A DNA stretch of 38,491 bases from Acetomicrobium sp. UBA3949 (GCA_002385485.1 DGDP01000036.1:1546-40036), one strand, 5' to 3'; positions 8,172 to 16,672 are shown, counted from the stretch's first letter. The notes: a model not told the origin generated them from the letters alone. A program made the numbers and translations.

Positions 8172-9545
8172 TTAAGCTATCCACTGAAGCAATCCGGCAT
8201 CCATATTCAGAAGGAAAGACATTTTCTCGCTCTCATCCACGGAACCCAAAATACCGTCATGGGAAACTTTTTGCCTTTTAAAATTCTTTTCCCATCCATG
8301 GCGAGCATCTCTGTCGCCGTCGTGGTTTAAAAATACATCAAGCCCCAAGACCTGAAATCCCGTTGCAGTCAAGGTTTGCCTCAGGGAATCAAGCTGTCCC
8401 GCGAGTAAGTTCGCCGTATCGTTGCCAGCTACGCGAAAGGCTGCCCTAAGCTCGCCGCTTTGTGCAATATCGACATTTATTTCGATATGGCCAAGCTCGG
8501 GAGGGTGCACCTCAACGACAGCTCTTTGGGCTCCCTCGTGACGCATCAAATTAATTGCAGCTCCCAAACTTTCTTTCAATATGGCGCCCCTGTCGTCATA
8601 AAAATTACTTCGATATATGACGCTTTGACTGTCATCTTCTGCCCCCGCAGTATTCGCAATTGAGGACGCTAAAGTCATAAACGAAGCTCGTGATCCCTCT
8701 TCATAAATCGGCTCATTACTTGAATTCCCAAAGACTTCGGAAAAATCTTTCAAGCCTACGGCATGTTCGCCATGGGAAGAAACTTTTCCATTTACCTGAA
8801 AACCTGATGCGTCGGCATTGTCCCTTTTAACGTCAAAACCCTTTGAAAAACCACCTTGATCGCCAGAGCTTTTCATATGTTTCAGATCTTGGCCCCGGCT
8901 TGCATCTTCAACAACGTTTTGGGATGACATTTCATCACTTCGGACTATTTTTTGACCGAAAAACGAATCTTTATCTTGGATATCGTCATGTGCAGGAAAG
9001 AGGACATATTCTTCCGGCTCAAATTGTGCGTAAGGCTCAGTTTTTTCGGCAATTTCCCCGAAATCGTCAGAAAGATCGACAAACTGTGGGGTTTTGGGCT
9101 CATGAATGTTCTTTGTGTTCTGAACCGCATTTGTGGGTGTCGTTAAATCTTCCGCTTTTAAACCATCGCCATGACGGTACGCCTCAATTTCTCCCTTCGA
9201 TTGGTCATGCCAAACCGCAAACTCAGGGCAAAAAAAGACGGCCTCTACGCCGGGGAATAAAACCTTTTTCTCGCCGGGCTTCAACGCCGCTTCCTCACCT
9301 TCTGCTTTATCTTCTTTTGCGCCACATCTCGTCGCCTCCTCTTGACAAAGGGTTGAGAAAAGACCCGCTTGGATCGACGTAATGCCCCTTGCCCCCAATT
9401 CGTTCATGATCCCTTCCAAGATAAAGCCGAAGGAATCGGCAGAGCCGGAGGTGGTTTGATATTTTTCCGTCGTAACGTCAGGAATCCCGCCCTCGAAATT
9501 TCCGAGCAAATGAATCAAAAAAGGATTGAAAGACACAGTAATCAC
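8172..9545 (-). CDS. fliK: FliK flagellar hook-length control protein
   Basis: 457 aa. The long N-terminal and central part (1-320) is low-complexity, acidic and polar, as expected for the extended ruler part of FliK. A C-terminal Flg_hook domain (about 340-405) has the signature VEVHPPELGHIEINVDI and then LLAGQLDSLRQTL. FliK is exported during hook growth and triggers the substrate switch of FlhB. The GTG start at 9545 overlaps the stop of the motE-like gene by four bases (GTGA). The central part is so weakly constrained that long opposite-strand open frames occur; these are not genes. Confidence 0.9.
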   Translation of the reverse strand: MITVSFNPFLIHLLGNFEGGIPDVTTEKYQTTSGSADSFGFILEGIMNELGARGITSIQAGLFSTLCQEEATRCGAKEDKAEGEEAALKPGEKKVLFPGVEAVFFCPEFAVWHDQSKGEIEAYRHGDGLKAEDLTTPTNAVQNTKNIHEPKTPQFVDLSDDFGEIAEKTEPYAQFEPEEYVLFPAHDDIQDKDSFFGQKIVRSDEMSSQNVVEDASRGQDLKHMKSSGDQGGFSKGFDVKRDNADASGFQVNGKVSSHGEHAVGLKDFSEVFGNSSNEPIYEEGSRASFMTLASSIANTAGAEDDSQSVIYRSNFYDDRGAILKESLGAAINLMRHEGAQRAVVEVHPPELGHIEINVDIAQSGELRAAFRVAGNDTANLLAGQLDSLRQTLTATGFQVLGLDVFLNHDGDRDARHGWEKNFKRQKVSHDGILGSVDESEKMSFLLNMDAGLLQWIA

Positions 9546-10213
9546 TCGCCTTTTTCCGTCGCCATCTGCTCCATCAGCCTTGCCGCTTTAGCCGCATCCA
9601 TGCGACCAAGTATCGCCCCTGCAGTATCGGGAGGCAAAGCCTTCAGGACTTCCACCGCCAGAGAGTCGTTGAAGTCGTTTAAAACCTCCGCAGCTCTCCT
9701 CGTCGACATCTCCTGTATTATCGCGATTACCTTCGGGAAAAGTTCTTCCTCAACTTGGAGCTCTCGGGACGACGGCGTTTGCGCTATTTCTGCCAAACTC
9801 CTCGCCCTGGCCTGAAGCTCCTCCTCCATTAGGGCTAATTCCCTCTCTTTTTTTCCCAACTCTTCTTCTTTTCTTTGAAGTTCAAGAAATTTACTGTTAA
9901 TTTGTTCCTCGTATTCCTGAAGTTCCTGAATTCTTCTTTCCTCCGGAGTTATGACAACCTCGCCTGGGGGAAGTAACCTGTCGCCCAAAAAGGGCAAATG
10001 CGATCCTGCTTTATATGTTATCGACCGTATATCGACTATACCTAAGAGGTGCAGTCCAAAAAGGACTCCACAGGCCAACATGATAATAAACAAAGAAAGA
10101 AGGGCACAACCTACGGCCCTTTTCTTCTTTTCCGGTTTCTTTCTGCCCGGTTTCTGAGAAACTTCTTTTTGCTCCTCTTCTCTGTCGACCGAACGTTCCT
10201 CTATGGCTTCCAT
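9542..10213 (-). CDS. MotE-like (YlxF-type) flagellar membrane coiled-coil protein
   Basis: 223 aa. A charged lysine-rich cytoplasmic N-terminus is followed by one membrane helix (about 33-57), a long Glu/Lys/Leu coiled coil (about 88-140), and a C-terminal helical repeat domain (about 155-218) with the MgtE-N-like pattern STRRAAEVLNDF ... LAVEVLKALPPDTAGAILGRM. Homologues are MotE, a chaperone of the stator or motility protein MotC in alphaproteobacteria, and YlxF of Bacillus, encoded between fliJ and fliK. A stator- or export-related role is inferred. ATG 10213 overlaps the preceding stop as TGATG; a TTG three bases upstream is an alternative start. Confidence 0.8.
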   Translation of the reverse strand: MEAIEERSVDREEEQKEVSQKPGRKKPEKKKRAVGCALLSLFIIMLACGVLFGLHLLGIVDIRSITYKAGSHLPFLGDRLLPPGEVVITPEERRIQELQEYEEQINSKFLELQRKEEELGKKERELALMEEELQARARSLAEIAQTPSSRELQVEEELFPKVIAIIQEMSTRRAAEVLNDFNDSLAVEVLKALPPDTAGAILGRMDAAKAARLMEQMATEKGE

Positions 10214-10767
10214 CAACTGTCGTCCCTCTTAAATTTTTCGTATAAAGCCTTCACGTTTCTCACAAAGTTGACGGTTTCCCCGAAAGGCGGTATCCCCCGG
10301 TAATAATCGACCCTGCCGGGGCCTGCGTTGTAAGCCGCAAGCGCCATATCTAAATCGCCGTCATATTTTCTAAGGAGATGAGCCAAGTACCTTGTGCCCC
10401 CTTCGATGTTTTGTCTGGGATCAAAGGGATCTTCTACCCCCATATCTTTGGCCGTAGCAGGCATAAGCTGCATCAGCCCCATGGCACCCTTGAAAGATAC
10501 GGCTTTAGCATTACCGCCTGATTCCATTTCTATAACTGCCCTTATCAAGGCTGAATCGACTTTAAACTTCCTTGAAACATCTTCGATCAAATCTTCTACG
10601 TTTTGAGAAGAGATTTTATCGACATATGCCTTATCGCCTTCGAGATCGCGCATGACTTCGATAAAGCTCCTCTGTTTTTGCTCTGTCCTTTCGCCGACCC
10701 TTTCTCGTATTTGCTCAATTCTTGAATGCACTTCTCTGATCTTATCAAAGTCAGGCCCTATCCTCAC
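10213..10767 (-). CDS. Flagellar-operon lytic transglycosylase (SLT family), no signal peptide
   Basis: 184 aa. The C-terminal two thirds (about 55-180) is a soluble lytic transglycosylase domain: catalytic Glu82 in IEMESGG, GAMGLMQLMPATA, then NIEGGTRYLAHLL and LALAAYNAGPGRVDYY. The enzyme cleaves the glycan strand of peptidoglycan, probably to let the rod or hook through. The N-terminal 50 residues are charged and helical with no signal peptide or membrane segment, so Sec export is not evident; passage through the flagellar export channel, as for FlgJ-type muramidases, is my inference. The GTG start overlaps the fliJ stop as GTGA. It sits between fliJ and the motE-like gene. Confidence 0.88.
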   Translation of the reverse strand: MRIGPDFDKIREVHSRIEQIRERVGERTEQKQRSFIEVMRDLEGDKAYVDKISSQNVEDLIEDVSRKFKVDSALIRAVIEMESGGNAKAVSFKGAMGLMQLMPATAKDMGVEDPFDPRQNIEGGTRYLAHLLRKYDGDLDMALAAYNAGPGRVDYYRGIPPFGETVNFVRNVKALYEKFKRDDS

Positions 10768-11215
10768 GAAGCACCATTCCTCCCGATGCGACTTAAAGAA
10801 ATTTCATCAATAGCAGATTGTTCTTTCGCCAACTTTTCTGAATTTTCCCTTTCATAAAGCCTATATGCCGCCTTTCCCATGATCTTTGCTTCTTTGTGTT
10901 TATTCAACAACTCTTCTGTTATATTTTCGACCGCTATCTCGCATTTTTTTAATTCCATAGAAGTTTGCGCTATTTCGCTTTCGATCGATTCCACCTGCAT
11001 TCTGGCATCCCAAAGGTCTTCTATGCTGTGCAGACCGTTGTCTGTGATCGTAGCAAATTCCGTAATAGCATTCATCATATCCTGTTTCAGTTGGACCAAG
11101 TGCTGCTTTAGCTCATCTAGAATTTCCCTTTGATTTTTTAATGCAATTTCCAAAGATTCAACTTCTTTTTTTTTATGTTTTCGAGTTTATTGAACCTCTT
11201 TATCCTATCATTCAT
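10764..11215 (-). CDS. fliJ: FliJ export chaperone, read across an A9 frameshift
   Basis: FliJ is the coiled-coil stalk of the FliI ATPase. The ATG at 11215 (GGAAGAG ribosome site about eight bases upstream) opens a frame giving MNDRIKRFNKLENIKKKK, a normal FliJ N-terminus. That frame ends after 25 codons. The remaining coiled coil (EVESLEIALKNQREILDELK onward) is in another frame, joined at nine A residues (plus-strand T run 11166-11174). One extra A gives a continuous 150-residue protein of normal family length. Alternatively a TTG at 11153 starts a 129-residue form lacking the N-terminus. The stop overlaps the next gene as GTGA. It could be a homopolymer error, a phase-variable tract or a transcriptional-slippage site. 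Confidence 0.82.
11166..11174 (-). repeat. A9 homopolymer within fliJ
   Basis: Nine consecutive A on the coding (minus) strand directly after CAT and before GAAG. This is exactly where the reading frame of fliJ has to change. The tract length (9) is in the range at which RNA polymerase slippage and replication slippage are known to occur. Confidence 0.9.
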
Positions 11216-11267
11216 CCTTTACTCTTCCTTTCACTGATTGGTACTGCGATGTCCGTCGATGACACAT

Positions 11268-12596
11268 CTATCTGGGCGCCAGAGAAGAAAGTAACTTCAC
11301 CGTTTCTTCGAAACTAAAACTCCCCTCGACCGGTTGGCGCAAGAAGCTCATAACATCGTCCAGATGCTCCAGAGCCCAGTCTATATTAGGATTGCTTCCG
11401 GCCTTATACGCACCGATATTCACCAAATCTTCTGCATCTTCGTAAATCGCAAGCAATTCCCTGATCCGTTGAACTGCCGCAAGGTGCTCCTGAGATACTA
11501 TATTGGGCATTACACGGCTTACGCTTCTTAATATGTCTATGGCAGGGTAATGCCCCTTTGAGGCTAACTTCCTTGAGAGCACAATATGACCGTCGAGGAT
11601 GCCCCGTACTGTATCTGCAACGGGCTCATTCATATCATCGCCCTCGACCAAGACGTTATAGATACCGGTTATACTTCCCCTTTCCCCGGCACCTGCTCGC
11701 TCCAATAGCTTTGGCAGGAAGGCAAAAACCGATGGAGTGTATCCCCTCGTGGCAGGAGGCTCTCCGATGGCCAGACCTACGTCGCGCTGAGCCATTGCCA
11801 CCCTCGTAATGGAATCCATCAAAAGAAGGACGTCTTTGCCTTTGTCCCTAAAGTATTCTGCTATAGCCGTTGCCGTAAGGGCAGCCTTCAACCTCACTAA
11901 AGGGGGCTGATCAGACGTGGCGACCACTACTACGGAACGTTTCAATCCGGAACTTCCTAAATCCCTTTCCAGAAACTCTCCTACCTCTCTTCCCCGCTCT
12001 CCTATAAGCCCAACGACGCTTACCTCGGCCTCGGTATTCCTTACCATCATGCCCATAAGGGTGCTTTTGCCGACGCCGGAACCAGAAAATATGCCTATCC
12101 TTTGTCCTCTTCCCAGGGTGAGCATGCCGTCTATAGCTTTCACACCCACCGGCAAAGGTGAAGAAACGGGCTTTCTCAGCAGAGGATGAGGCGGCCTGGC
12201 ATATAGAGGATATACGTCGCCTGCCATCACAGGGCCCTTGTCGTCAATGGGTTCTCCCAATCCGTTCAAAACCCTTCCCAAAAGTCCGGGGCCGACTCGC
12301 ACGCCAAGTTTCTGGCCGACTGCCACCACATCGCAACCAGGCCCTATGTCGGCCAATTCTCCCAAAGGCATTAATAGCACTCTATCCTCGTTAAAACCGA
12401 CGACTTCCGCGCATAGAGAGGAGGAGCTGTCGCGATATCGGATCTCACAAATATCGCCCACGCGAACATCCGGACCTTTAGACTCTATGACTATGCCTAT
12501 AGCCTTTGCTATAATACCGTTTAAACGAATAAAATCCAGGTTATCCAGCCTGGCTTCCAATGCTGACAACATACTTCCGTCATCTTTAGAGGCCAT
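11268..12596 (-). CDS. fliI: FliI flagellar export ATPase
   Basis: 442 aa F1-beta-like ATPase energising flagellar protein export with FliH and FliJ. Walker A is SGSGVGKS (171-178). A Walker-B type segment DVLLLMDSITR and the family stretch GEPPATRGYTPSVFAFLPKLLERAG are present, as is the C-terminal helical domain. It starts at ATG 12596, overlapping the end of fliH by 11 bases; FliH is its direct partner, so coupling makes sense. The protein is full length for the family. Confidence 0.97.
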   Translation of the reverse strand: MASKDDGSMLSALEARLDNLDFIRLNGIIAKAIGIVIESKGPDVRVGDICEIRYRDSSSSLCAEVVGFNEDRVLLMPLGELADIGPGCDVVAVGQKLGVRVGPGLLGRVLNGLGEPIDDKGPVMAGDVYPLYARPPHPLLRKPVSSPLPVGVKAIDGMLTLGRGQRIGIFSGSGVGKSTLMGMMVRNTEAEVSVVGLIGERGREVGEFLERDLGSSGLKRSVVVVATSDQPPLVRLKAALTATAIAEYFRDKGKDVLLLMDSITRVAMAQRDVGLAIGEPPATRGYTPSVFAFLPKLLERAGAGERGSITGIYNVLVEGDDMNEPVADTVRGILDGHIVLSRKLASKGHYPAIDILRSVSRVMPNIVSQEHLAAVQRIRELLAIYEDAEDLVNIGAYKAGSNPNIDWALEHLDDVMSFLRQPVEGSFSFEETVKLLSSLAPR

Positions 12597-13458
12597 TTTC
12601 CTGCTGACCCTCCATCAAAAGGCGATCGATCTCTTCAGACAAACGTTCCAACTGAGTACGCCACCGGGCATCGTAAATGCCCAGGTTTGTCTCTACCATG
12701 CAACTGCCTCTGTCCACGTGATCATCAGCTATAAATTCCAAATGCTTGGCGCCACGCAGTATATCGCCGAACTGATCAATTCTTTCTTGAAGGTAGGCCA
12801 CTTCAGAGGGATGTAAATATATGATAACCTTTTCCTTGTCACTCATGCGCTTTAAAACCTGCTCTAACAAGCGCTCCAACACTGCGTTATCAAGCTTCAC
12901 TTCTTTGTAAAGAAGCCTTTTTAATACCTTTTCCCAGAGTCGAATCATCTTCATGAAATTTTGCTTAAGCAATGCGTCCATCGAACGCGACAGGGACTCG
13001 TAACAACCCTCGAGCATGCCCACCAAACCCGATATTTCCTGAGCCGCTTCCTCTTTGGCCACTCTCAGGGCCTCTTCCTTTCCTTCTTCCAAACCTTGTT
13101 TGAACCCAGCTTCATAGGCCTCTTTTTTCGCCCTCTCCTTGGTAGCTTCTATTTCTTTATTAGCCTTCTCAAGAAAATTCTTTTTTTCGATTTCCAAAGA
13201 ACCTTTAAGCTTCTCAAAGTCCTGCCTAAGTTTTTCGTATTTTTCCTTAATGGAGAGATATTTCCCCTTCAGCGCAGCGTAATCTTTCTTGCGCTCATTA
13301 AAATCGACAGATTCGCCGGCTCCCATTTCGATTACGTCGTCATCTGCATTCGTCTCCTTAGAAGATTTTGACAGGTGTTCAATGTTAACTTTTGATATTA
13401 TCTTTACCGCATTGGGCACGAGTCGTACGGTTTTAAAGAGTTTGCCGTCATCAGACAA
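12586..13458 (-). CDS. fliH: FliH flagellar export regulator
   Basis: 290 aa. A long charged coiled coil (about 50-135) contains the FliH-type EAYEAGFKQGLEEGKEEALR stretch near residues 132-151. It is followed by a V-type ATPase subunit-E-like C-terminal domain (about 165-280) with IIYLHPSEVAYLQ and GSCMVETNLGIYDARW. FliH binds and restrains FliI and docks it at the C-ring. The start is a TTG at 13458 preceded by GGAGGAGGAG, inside the last codons of fliG (eight-base overlap). Confidence 0.93.
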   Translation of the reverse strand: MSDDGKLFKTVRLVPNAVKIISKVNIEHLSKSSKETNADDDVIEMGAGESVDFNERKKDYAALKGKYLSIKEKYEKLRQDFEKLKGSLEIEKKNFLEKANKEIEATKERAKKEAYEAGFKQGLEEGKEEALRVAKEEAAQEISGLVGMLEGCYESLSRSMDALLKQNFMKMIRLWEKVLKRLLYKEVKLDNAVLERLLEQVLKRMSDKEKVIIYLHPSEVAYLQERIDQFGDILRGAKHLEFIADDHVDRGSCMVETNLGIYDARWRTQLERLSEEIDRLLMEGQQENGL

Positions 13459-14464
13459 TTAACTCCTCCTCCCCTCCTCGCGCAATGACTATCTCGCCGG
13501 CTTCCTCCAGGGCCCGTATTACGTTTACGATCCTCTGTTGAGCCTCCTCCACATCCCTCACCCTCACGGGGCCCATGTACTGCATGTCCTCCTTCAACAT
13601 TTCCGCTGCTCTCTTCGACATATTCTTGAAGAACTTATCCCTCAACGCTTCGGAGGCACCCTTCAAAGCCAATGCCACGTCCTTCATATCGACATCGCGA
13701 AGCACCCTTTGCAAGGAGCGATCGTCCATGCCGAGAATGTCCTCGAATACGAAAAGTCTCTTTTTGATCTCTTCGGCCAATTCGGGATCCTCTTCTTCTA
13801 GTCTTTCCATTATGTTGCGCTCTGTGGCCCTATCGGCGTTATTGATGATTGCGACGAGGGAATCTATTCCCCCAGCTATCGTGAAATCTTGGCTCAGCAC
13901 CGTGGAGACTTTTCTCTCTAAAACCCTTTCCACCTCTCGAAGCACATCCGGTGTAACTCTTTCCATAGAAGCTATCCTCTTTGCTACTTCGACCTGCAAG
14001 TTCGGCGATAATCCACCCATTACTTGGGCGGCCTGTTTCGGTTCCATATAGGAAACGATTAAAGATATGGTTTGGGGATGTTCGTTTTGTATAAAAGTCA
14101 AAATCTGTTGAGGATCGGTCTGCCTTATGAAGTCAAAGGGTCTGACCTGAAGGCTGGCCGTTATTCTGCGCAATATGTCCTGCGCCCTTTCCGGACCAAG
14201 GGCAGATTCCAGGAGCTGTTTGGCGTAATCCACACCGCCTTGAGTCATATATTCCTTGGCAAGCAACAATTCTTGAGCTTCTCTCAATACTTCTTCCCTT
14301 TGGCTGCCCGATACCTTTCTGAGCCCGGCTATCTCCATAGTGAGCATTTCTATTGTGTTCTCGTCCAGGTTTTTGTAAACTCTAGCCGCAACGTCAGGTC
14401 CCAAAGATACGAGCAGTATGGCAGCCTTTTCCCTTCCTTTTAAATCTTTCCCCCTCCTTTCCAC
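13451..14464 (-). CDS. fliG: FliG flagellar motor switch protein
   Basis: 337 aa rotor protein that receives torque from MotA and links the C-ring to FliF. It has the expected three-domain length. It contains KAAILLVSLGPDVAARVYK near the N-terminus, FIQNEHPQTISLIVSYM in the middle (EHPQT is diagnostic), and a C-terminal torque helix region LQRVLRDVDMKDVALALKG with charged residues. The start is GTG 14464 within an AAAGGAGGG-rich stretch. The gene order fliF-fliG-fliH-fliI is conserved across bacteria. Confidence 0.97.
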   Translation of the reverse strand: MERRGKDLKGREKAAILLVSLGPDVAARVYKNLDENTIEMLTMEIAGLRKVSGSQREEVLREAQELLLAKEYMTQGGVDYAKQLLESALGPERAQDILRRITASLQVRPFDFIRQTDPQQILTFIQNEHPQTISLIVSYMEPKQAAQVMGGLSPNLQVEVAKRIASMERVTPDVLREVERVLERKVSTVLSQDFTIAGGIDSLVAIINNADRATERNIMERLEEEDPELAEEIKKRLFVFEDILGMDDRSLQRVLRDVDMKDVALALKGASEALRDKFFKNMSKRAAEMLKEDMQYMGPVRVRDVEEAQQRIVNVIRALEEAGEIVIARGGEEELIV

Positions 14465-14500
14465 CTTCTAACCTCCTATTTATCGTAGTTTAAAAAATAC

Positions 14501-16057
14501 CTAATATTGATCTTCCAACAACCAATTTTTGATAATCGCAGCTATCTCCTCAGGCTTCTTAGAAGCATATTCCCTCAATTGCTGTTCCAACACCGCCAGC
14601 TCTCCCTTTTCTTTTAACAATTCTGGGCGCTTGAGCAGTTCTTCTAAAGAGGGTATACCCTCTTCCGGTCGAACAGGCGCTGTCTCAGGTTTTTCTTCTT
14701 TCCTTTTCTTGCGAAGGAAGAAAACAACTCCGCCACATATGAGCAATGCAAGCAATACAGCTAAAATTATCCATAACCATCGCCTTGACGGGGCCAAGGC
14801 AACGGCAGGCACTTCCATGGCGGAAAAGGGCATCGAGGCCACATATAACTCGTCTCCCCTCTCCTCGTTAATGCCAATTGCCGCCGCCACTGCCTGTCGC
14901 AGGCTGTTCAGCATTTGCTGTTCAAGCTGTCCGTCTACAAGCACAGAAGCTGTAATCTTTTCTACCCCTCCCGGGGTGTAAACGACTTCCTGTTCCCTTG
15001 TTGTGATCTCGTAATTCGTGGTAGTTTCGGTTCGCTCGTAACTGCTTGGCCCCGCAGTCTGGGGGGTTATCACATATCCCGGGATATTTGTCGTAGTGCC
15101 CGGCGCTCCGCCGGGCGGAATGCCCGGACCTGTATAAGTTTCTTCTAAACTTTGGTCGCTCCGGGGAACCCCTCGCCCGGAAGGTCCTGGTACGAATTCC
15201 CTGGTGGAAGTCCTCCTTTTGTCAAAATTTAAAAAGACCCGAACCCTTACGACAGCCTTTCCCGGTCCAAAGATGCGTTCCAACATCTGTCTTGCTTTGC
15301 GTTCCAATTCGAGCTCCTGTTGGCGTTCCATCTCCCTTTGAACAGAAGTTACCGTTTCGTTTCTGAGGACAAAATAACTCTCATCGAGCATGTCGGACAA
15401 AATTGCGCCCTTGCTGTCGACTACGACAACATTGTCGGGGCTCAACCCCTCAACGCTGTGGGACACGAGGTGAACAATAGCCTTTACCTGCTCGGGGCCC
15501 ATCTCAAAACCGGGCTTTAGGTTTAATAACACGGAAGCCGTAGCGGGAAACTGCTCTTCCAAAAAAAGCTTCTGTTCCGGTATGACAATATTGACCTTGC
15601 AAGATTGGACGCCTCTGATGTTTTGTATGGTACGCGTCAGCTCTCCCTCTAAAGCCCTCAAATAGCCGACCTTCTGTTGGAAATCCGTCATTCCCATCTT
15701 CATTTTATCGAAGAGCTCGAGGCCGACGGCTCCACCCCTTGGAAGTCCTTCTCCTACGAGAGAAAGCCTGGTCTCATAAACGACATCCCGAGGTACCAAA
15801 ATGGCGTTAAAAGAAGGGTCGATCCTATAGGGGATATTGTTTTCCTTCAAGTAATTAACAATGGCTGCCTGATCCTCTACATCTAAATTTGAAAAAAGGG
15901 GTTCGTATCTTTCTATCCCGCCGATAAACAAAAGCAAAAGGACAACAGCAACACCTGCAGCGGCTACCCCAACGATGGAAAGGCGTTGCCATCTGGACAA
16001 CCCGGACCAAAATTGCTTAATATCGTTCCAGATCTTTGTTAATCTATCCACTATCAA
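14501..16057 (-). CDS. fliF: FliF MS-ring protein
   Basis: 518 aa protein forming the flagellar MS-ring. The first membrane helix is at about 26-46. The YscJ/FliF ring-building motif follows (NYLKENNIPYRID..., about 68-80), and further on are LEGELTRTIQNIRGVQSCKVNIV and the FliF C-domain with a disordered Gly/Pro-rich loop (about 290-330). The second membrane helix is at about 428-450, followed by a cytoplasmic tail that binds FliG. The start is TTG 16057 (an in-frame GTG lies at 16051). It begins six bases after the fliE stop. Confidence 0.96.
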   Translation of the reverse strand: MIVDRLTKIWNDIKQFWSGLSRWQRLSIVGVAAAGVAVVLLLLFIGGIERYEPLFSNLDVEDQAAIVNYLKENNIPYRIDPSFNAILVPRDVVYETRLSLVGEGLPRGGAVGLELFDKMKMGMTDFQQKVGYLRALEGELTRTIQNIRGVQSCKVNIVIPEQKLFLEEQFPATASVLLNLKPGFEMGPEQVKAIVHLVSHSVEGLSPDNVVVVDSKGAILSDMLDESYFVLRNETVTSVQREMERQQELELERKARQMLERIFGPGKAVVRVRVFLNFDKRRTSTREFVPGPSGRGVPRSDQSLEETYTGPGIPPGGAPGTTTNIPGYVITPQTAGPSSYERTETTTNYEITTREQEVVYTPGGVEKITASVLVDGQLEQQMLNSLRQAVAAAIGINEERGDELYVASMPFSAMEVPAVALAPSRRWLWIILAVLLALLICGGVVFFLRKKRKEEKPETAPVRPEEGIPSLEELLKRPELLKEKGELAVLEQQLREYASKKPEEIAAIIKNWLLEDQY

Positions 16058-16063
16058 TCATAC

Positions 16064-16423
16064 CTAAACAGGTATTCTGGACAGCTGTTGATAGGCGTCT
16101 ACCAGCTTATCTCTTACCTCTACAAATAGTCTGAGGGCTATTTCTGCCTCAGCAACGGCCTTTACAACTTGCGAAATGTCTTCAACATCTCCCGTTACAA
16201 GTTTCCTAATTTCCTGTTCCGCATTCAACTGAAGATCGTTGACTCTTTTAATTCCTTGTTTGAGATGCTCGTCAAATGATGACTTAGCTTCTTTATCGTC
16301 TAGTACTTTTCGAGAAAAGTTATTTCCATCATTAAATAACATCATATCAATACGTGGAACGGACAATATAGCTCCCTCCCTGCTTATGTGTTTATTGAGG
16401 TTCGTATCAACGTTAGTCAACAT
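16064..16423 (-). CDS. fliE: FliE flagellar basal-body (MS ring-rod junction) protein
   Basis: 119 aa. The C-terminal half has the FliE family pattern SSFDEHLKQGIKRVNDLQLNAEQ then LVTGDVEDISQVVKAVAEAEIALRLFVEVRDKLVDAYQQL, which is highly characteristic. FliE connects the MS ring to the proximal rod. The start ATG (16423) is preceded by an A/T-rich 250-base gap that contains the flgC terminator, so fliE should begin a new transcript. I could not recognise a convincing promoter for it. Confidence 0.93.
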   Translation of the reverse strand: MLTNVDTNLNKHISREGAILSVPRIDMMLFNDGNNFSRKVLDDKEAKSSFDEHLKQGIKRVNDLQLNAEQEIRKLVTGDVEDISQVVKAVAEAEIALRLFVEVRDKLVDAYQQLSRIPV

Positions 16424-16553
16424 TATAAAACAAAATCTTTGGGAATGGGAGAAATTATTGCTCGATATTTAACAAAAATAATTCGAATCCGGAAGAAAAC
16501 ATCTCTGTTAATATTTAAGTTGTATTTATGCCAAATATGCAAAATCCTGCAGA

Positions 16554-16590
16554 CTGGGATTTAAATTAAAACCTGGGATTTAAACTAAAA
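16554..16590. repeat. Tandem 18-base repeat beside the flgC terminator
   Basis: Two copies of CTGGGATTTAAAYTAAAA (16554-16571 and 16573-16590), spaced 19 bases apart and differing at one position. They lie in the flgC-fliE gap, immediately downstream (in minus-strand transcription) of the terminator hairpin. Confidence 0.8.
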
Positions 16591-16591
16591 A

Positions 16592-16636
16592 GAGGATGCC
16601 TCCAACATCAATAAAGCTTTGCGTTTAGGCATCCTC
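16592..16636 (-). terminator. Rho-independent terminator after flgC
   Basis: Perfect 10-base stem: GAGGATGCCT (16592-16601) pairs with AGGCATCCTC (16627-16636) across a 25-base loop. In the minus-strand direction it is followed by TTTTTAG. It lies 37 bases past the flgC stop and separates flgBC from fliE. The opposite direction also has a short GTTTTA tail, but no plus-strand gene leads into it. Confidence 0.8.
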
Positions 16637-16672
16637 GTTTTACAAAAAAATAAAAACCAAAATTTCAGAACA

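Noticed and set aside
8843..9382. 179-codon plus-strand open frame opposite fliK
   Set aside because: It lies over the low-complexity centre of fliK, lacks a ribosome site, and its Arg/Pro/His/Leu-rich product resembles no protein family; it is a shadow of the biased minus-strand codons.
11215..11268. A separate small gene between fliI and fliJ
   Set aside because: The 52-base interval carries stops and only provides the fliJ ribosome binding site.
16424..16553. Sigma-54 or sigma-28 promoter upstream of fliE
   Set aside because: TTGGCATAAATACAACTT lacks the GC at the right spacing for sigma-54, and TTCCGGATT with an upstream TAAC is a poor sigma-28 match; no confident promoter can be named.
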